DNA from: Pseudomonadota bacterium
GTDB taxonomy: Bacteria; Pseudomonadota; Gammaproteobacteria; Steroidobacterales; Steroidobacteraceae
Reading direction: 5' to 3'
DNA length: 64,000 bases
Assembly (NCBI GenBank): GCA_016704655.1
Contig: JADIZR010000001.1
Coordinates: 124,001-188,000 of the forward strand
The translations under genes were made by a program, and so were the position numbers. Of the stretch, positions 60,543-64,000 are shown in pieces; the first letter of the stretch is position 1; the number at the start of each line of letters is the position of its first letter. The notes under the pieces are model-generated. The model had not been told where the DNA came from, did not search any database, and saw only the letters and a program-made list of their open reading frames with translations.

Positions 60543-62378
60543 GTGTCCTCGAACCCCACGCAGTTCCTTCGCAACATCGCGATCATCGCGCATGTCGACC
60601 ACGGCAAGACCACCCTTGTCGACCAGCTCCTGAAGCAATCCGGCACGTTCGACGCCCGCACGGTCGTCCCCGAACGCGTCATGGACTCGAATGCGCTCGA
60701 AAAGGAGCGCGGCATCACCATCCTGGCCAAGAACACGGCCATCAAGTGGAACGAGTACCGGATCAACATCGTCGACACCCCGGGACACGCGGACTTCGGC
60801 GGCGAAGTGGAGCGCGTGCTGTCGATGGTCGACTCCGTGCTGCTGCTGGTCGATGCCGTCGACGGCCCGATGCCGCAGACGCGGTTCGTCACGCAGAAGG
60901 CGTTCGCGCACGGTCTGCGTCCGATCGTGGTCATCAACAAGATCGACCGTCACGAGGCCCGCCCGAACTGGGTGCTGGACCAGACGTTCGACCTGTTCGA
61001 CCGCCTCGGCGCCACCGAAGCGCAGCTCGATTTCCCGGTCGTCTACGCGTCGGCCATCCAGGGTTTCGCGACGTACGATCCCGCCCACCGTGGCGGCGAC
61101 ATGAAGGTGCTGTTCGAGACGATCATCAAGCACTGCTCGCCGCCGGACGTCGATCCGAACGGTCCGCTGCAGTTGCAGGTGTCGCAGCTCGATTACTCGA
61201 GCTACGTCGGCGCGATCGGCATCGGCCGCATCAAGCGCGGCGTCATCAAGCGCGGCCAGACGGTCACGGTCGTCGACCGCACGGGGCATGCGCGGACCGA
61301 GAAGATCTCGCAGGTGCTCGGTTTCCACGGCCTGAACCGCATGGAAGTCGATTCCGCCAGCGCGGGCGACATCGTTGCGTTCGCCGGCATCGAGATTCCC
61401 GCGGTTTCGGACACGCTCTGCGATCCCGCACAACCGGAAGCGCTGCCGCCGCTGGTAGTGGATGAGCCGACCATCGGCATGACGTTCGAGGTCAACACCT
61501 CGCCGTTTGCCGGTCGTGAAGGCAAGTACCTGACGAGCCGCCAGATCCGTGAGCGCCTTTTCCGCGAGGCGCTGACCAACGTCGCGCTGCGCGTCGAAGA
61601 AACGGACGACCCGGACAAGTACCAGGTTTACGGCCGTGGCGAACTGCACCTGGGCGTGCTGCTCGAGAACATGCGGCGCGAAGGCTATGAGATTGCCGTA
61701 TCGCGTCCGCGCGTCGTGATCAAGGAGATCGACGGCGTCAAGAACGAGCCGTACGAAGTGCTCGCGGTCGACATCGAGGACTCGAGCCAGGGTGCGGTGA
61801 TGACCGCGCTCGGCAGCCGCGGCGGCCTGCTGCAGGCGATGCACCCGGACGGCAAGGGCCGCGTGCGTCTCGACTACATCATCCCGGCGCGTGGTCTGAT
61901 CGGCTTCCAGACGGAGTTCCGCACGATGACGTCTGGACTCGGCCTGCTGTTCCACGTCTTCGATCATTACGCCCCGGTGTCCGAGCGCGAGATCGCAAGC
62001 CGCCAGAACGGCGTCATGATCTCGAACGGGCAGGGCACCGTGCTCGGCTATTCGCTCTTCAACCTGCAGGAGCGCGGCAAGCTGATGTGCGCGCACGGCG
62101 ACGAGGTCTACGAAGGCCAGGTCATCGGTATTCACAGCCGCGAGAACGACCTGGTGGTGAACCCGCTCAAGGGCAAGAAGCTCACGAACATGCGCGCGGC
62201 CGGCAAGGACGAGAACATCGTGCTGGTGACGCCGATCCGCTACACGCTCGAGCAGGCGATGGAGTTCATCGAAGACGACGAACTCGTCGAGATCACGCCG
62301 ACGTCGATCCGCATCCGCAAGCGCGCGCTCAAGGAGCTGGATCGCAAGCGATCGGGTCGAGCCTCCGAGTCCGAGTAA
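60543..62378 (+). CDS. typA: Translational GTPase TypA/BipA
   Basis: TypA is a ribosome-associated GTPase needed for assembly and growth under stress or cold. The 611-residue product has G1 IIAHVDHGKTTLVDQLL, the G2 region ERGITILAKNT, G3 VDTPGHADFGGEVERVL, G4 NKIDRHEARP, the elongation factor-like domains II, III and V (GRGELHLGVLLENMRREGYE), and the TypA C-terminal domain with GEDENIVL-like GKDENIVLVTPIRYTLEQAM. GTG 60543 gives the family N-terminus. It is flanked by inverted copies of hairpin repeat family B. Confidence 0.96.
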   Translation: MSSNPTQFLRNIAIIAHVDHGKTTLVDQLLKQSGTFDARTVVPERVMDSNALEKERGITILAKNTAIKWNEYRINIVDTPGHADFGGEVERVLSMVDSVLLLVDAVDGPMPQTRFVTQKAFAHGLRPIVVINKIDRHEARPNWVLDQTFDLFDRLGATEAQLDFPVVYASAIQGFATYDPAHRGGDMKVLFETIIKHCSPPDVDPNGPLQLQVSQLDYSSYVGAIGIGRIKRGVIKRGQTVTVVDRTGHARTEKISQVLGFHGLNRMEVDSASAGDIVAFAGIEIPAVSDTLCDPAQPEALPPLVVDEPTIGMTFEVNTSPFAGREGKYLTSRQIRERLFREALTNVALRVEETDDPDKYQVYGRGELHLGVLLENMRREGYEIAVSRPRVVIKEIDGVKNEPYEVLAVDIEDSSQGAVMTALGSRGGLLQAMHPDGKGRVRLDYIIPARGLIGFQTEFRTMTSGLGLLFHVFDHYAPVSEREIASRQNGVMISNGQGTVLGYSLFNLQERGKLMCAHGDEVYEGQVIGIHSRENDLVVNPLKGKKLTNMRAAGKDENIVLVTPIRYTLEQAMEFIEDDELVEITPTSIRIRKRALKELDRKRSGRASESE

Positions 62379-62449
62379 GCCGTTTCGCCGGTCGTGTGGC
62401 CACCTCTCCCGCTTCGGCGGGCGAGGTCGCGCAGGTCGCGCACGTAGCC

Positions 62450-62524
62450 CCAGTTCCGGTCGTCTTTCGCGCCCCGAAGTCTCCCGCGCATCGTGAATCG
62501 CGCAGGGGACCTGCGCGATTCACG
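62450..62524 (-). repeat. Hairpin repeat family B, inverted copy downstream of typA
   Basis: Contains a 15-bp perfect stem (62492-62506 with 62510-62524, loop GGA). Its outer 27 bases (62450-62476) are complementary at 26 positions to 62623-62649, so a larger fold of about 200 bases is possible. The opposite strand aligns with 60333-60406. Confidence 0.85.
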
Positions 62525-62622
62525 GCGACCCTTGCTCGAGCGGGTGTTCGGCGATGGTGCCAGCGGCTGGTCGGATGGAGTGAAGCCGCCTCACACCAAC
62601 GCCCGAGCTGCGGCGTCCGACA

Positions 62623-62649
62623 CGGGGCGCGAAAGACAACCGGAACTGG
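62623..62649 (+). repeat. Partial family B repeat
   Basis: A 27-base copy of the outer segment (GGCGCGAAAGACAACCGG core), inverted relative to 62450-62476. The 417-base gap 62379-62795 otherwise shows no gene; a stem CCTCTCCCGC/GCGGGCGAGG at 62403-62426, with one mismatch and no T-run, is the only other structure. Confidence 0.8.
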
Positions 62650-62795
62650 ATCTCCGTGCTCGTGTTGGCGCCCCTGGCCGCTATGTCGACGTCTGCCGGT
62701 GAGCGTGTCACTGCAGCCCTGTGGCTCGCGGTTGCAGCGGGAGTCGACCTGCGCGACCAGCGCAACCCACCCGTTGACACAGGAAAGCTGAGCGA

Positions 62796-64000
62796 TCAGC
62801 CGGCCTTGAGGTCGACGTCGCTGTCCGACCGTACTGTCGCGGTCTCCGGCGCGGATGCGACGAGCGCGGCGAGCGTCGCGATTGGCTGCGGCGAAGCGAT
62901 GAAATGGCCCTGCGCGTACTGCACGCCGAGTTCGGCCAGTTGATTCAGGACCTCGGCGGAGTCGACGCGCTCGGCGATGATTGCGATGCCCATGGTGCGA
63001 CCGATCTGGGTGATTGCCTCGACCATGCTGCGGTCGATCACGTCCTGCGCCACGTTCTGCACGAAGCTGCCGTCGATCTTGATGTAGTCCACCGGCAGGT
63101 TCTTCAGGAACAGGAACGACGAGAGACCGCTGCCGAAGTCGTCGAGCGAGAACCGGCAGCCGCGCTTGCGCAGCTCGTGGATGAAGTGCGTCGCCGCGGC
63201 GAGGCTGGACATGGCCGTGTTTTCGGTCAACTCGAAGCAGAGCGCGCCGGGGCTCAGGTCTGCAGTGGCCATCTCGGCGATGACGTAATCGAGGAATTGT
63301 TCGTCGTTGATCGTCGTGGTCGAGACGTTGATCGTGATCGTGTACGGCACCCGCGACAGGTCATCGGAGCGCTTGTGTGCAAGGTGCTGGCACGCCTGCC
63401 GCACGACCCAGCGGTCGAGGGCGGGCATGAGGTTGAAGCGTTCTGCCGCCGGGATGAATTCCGCCGGCTGCACGAGCTGGCCGTTCTCGTCGCGCATGCG
63501 CAGCAGCAGTTCGAACTGGCGGAAGGCTTCGGCCCCGGGCCGGATCGCCACGATCGGCTGGCAATAGAGCTCCAGGCGGTCTTCCTCGCAGGCGCGATTG
63601 ATGCGGGAAACCCATTGCATTTCGCGCAGGCGGTCGGGTGCGTGGCCTTGGTTGTACGTGTGCACGCGGTTACGGCCCGATTCCTTCGCCGTGTAGCACG
63701 CCACGTCGGCGGCGCTCATGATCGTGGACAGTGTTTCCGTATCGCCGTTCATCTCGGCGAGGCCGATCGAGACGCCGACGTTCATGATCCGGTCCTGCCA
63801 GACGAAGCGGAAATCGCGGATCGCCTGGCGCAGGCCCTCGGCGATGCGCTGCGCCCTGTCGAGGCTGCAATCGAGCAGCAGTACGCCGAATTCGTCGCCG
63901 CCGAGCCGCGCCAGGGTGTCGGATGCGCGGATGCGGGTCTGCAGGACGCTCGTCACCTGCTTCAACAGCCGGTCGCCGGCCTGGTGGCCGCACGTGTCAT
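62796..64000 (-). CDS. GGDEF-EAL protein (c-di-GMP turnover), 5' end outside window
   Basis: The minus-strand frame runs in from beyond base 64000. The visible part has DTCGHQAGDRLL, an intact GGDEF active site in ARLGGDEFGVLL, a probable complete diguanylate cyclase end (ACYTAKESGRNRVHTY), then an EAL domain with FELLLRM in place of EALLR but most other catalytic positions (INVSTTTIN, ELTENTA, LDDFGSGLSSF, IKIDGSFV, GIAIIAERVDS, GVQYAQGHF). It may make and/or degrade c-di-GMP; with the altered EAL core the phosphodiesterase activity is open. It could influence the riboswitches at 49620 and 50847. Any sensor domain lies outside the window. Confidence 0.9.
   Translation of the reverse strand, partial: DTCGHQAGDRLLKQVTSVLQTRIRASDTLARLGGDEFGVLLLDCSLDRAQRIAEGLRQAIRDFRFVWQDRIMNVGVSIGLAEMNGDTETLSTIMSAADVACYTAKESGRNRVHTYNQGHAPDRLREMQWVSRINRACEEDRLELYCQPIVAIRPGAEAFRQFELLLRMRDENGQLVQPAEFIPAAERFNLMPALDRWVVRQACQHLAHKRSDDLSRVPYTITINVSTTTINDEQFLDYVIAEMATADLSPGALCFELTENTAMSSLAAATHFIHELRKRGCRFSLDDFGSGLSSFLFLKNLPVDYIKIDGSFVQNVAQDVIDRSMVEAITQIGRTMGIAIIAERVDSAEVLNQLAELGVQYAQGHFIASPQPIATLAALVASAPETATVRSDSDVDLKAG

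Noticed and set aside
60360..62135. A 591-residue minus-strand frame opposite typA, and similar frames opposite ugd and manC
   Set aside because: Low-complexity Arg/Ala/Asp/Val composition and full overlap with conserved genes; antisense shadows.
62087..62791. Open frames in the region after typA (for example ones reading GARKTTGTG)
   Set aside because: They are translations of the hairpin repeat family, occur in several frames, and have no protein family features.

Overview
The window is GC-rich (mostly G or C at third codon positions) and reads as the chromosome of a gammaproteobacterium. The supporting gene orders are tig-clpP-clpX-lon-hupB-tRNA-ppiD, mltD/gloB beside a methyltransferase, rnhA and dnaQ, and glrK-glrG-glrR. 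I cannot fix the genus; a relative of Steroidobacterales/Nevskiales/Xanthomonadales would fit. At least seven genes, including the housekeeping genes clpX and lon, carry frame breaks, most of them one-base changes in or beside homopolymers. That looks like residual indel error in a draft or long-read assembly rather than real gene loss.

Layout. 1-7768: protein quality control (trigger factor end, ClpP, ClpX, Lon), HU, tRNA-Val and tRNA-Asp, PpiD. 7865-11608, minus strand: a four-helix-bundle protein gene, then the tight group gloB-mltD-fabI. 11747-16468: methyltransferase, rnhA, a sugar aminotransferase placed between rnhA and dnaQ, dnaQ, nhaB. 16540-47058: a large surface polysaccharide locus. 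It holds UDP-glucuronate epimerase, Pgi, two Wzi-like outer membrane proteins, a large SLBB export protein, a Wzz-like chain-length protein, a Wzy-like polymerase, a Wzx flippase, several glycosyltransferases, an O-acetyltransferase, a methyltransferase, WbpV/WbpL-like initiation genes, GDP-fucose genes (gmd, fcl, manC, manB), a WbpM-like dehydratase and UDP-glucose dehydrogenase. A mazEF module and a second four-helix-bundle gene sit inside it. 47115-51816: tRNA-Val, gltX, tRNA-Ala, tRNA-Glu and three secreted Ig/fibronectin-like protein genes, two of them behind cyclic-di-GMP-I riboswitches. 52018-55482: GlrK-GlrG-GlrR-type two-component system. 55527-62378: srkA, galE, a putative lipoprotein metalloprotease, a lipoprotein and typA. 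62796 to the end: a partial GGDEF-EAL protein.

How the genes work together. The sugar-nucleotide genes would supply GDP-fucose, UDP-glucuronate/galacturonate and a QuiNAc-type sugar. WbpL would start the chain on undecaprenyl phosphate; Wzx, Wzy and Wzz would flip, polymerise and size it; the SLBB protein and Wzi would export or anchor it. The riboswitches, the GGDEF-EAL protein and the polysaccharide genes suggest a biofilm-type, c-di-GMP-responsive cell surface.

The most unusual features are non-coding. (1) Short tandem arrays (7-nt and 9-nt units) sit exactly at gene borders and bracket apparent cassettes. (2) Both four-helix-bundle genes lie between arrays in inverted orientation. (3) Three long hairpins share one loop sequence but have different, still perfectly paired stems. 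(4) A second hairpin repeat occurs inverted on both sides of typA.
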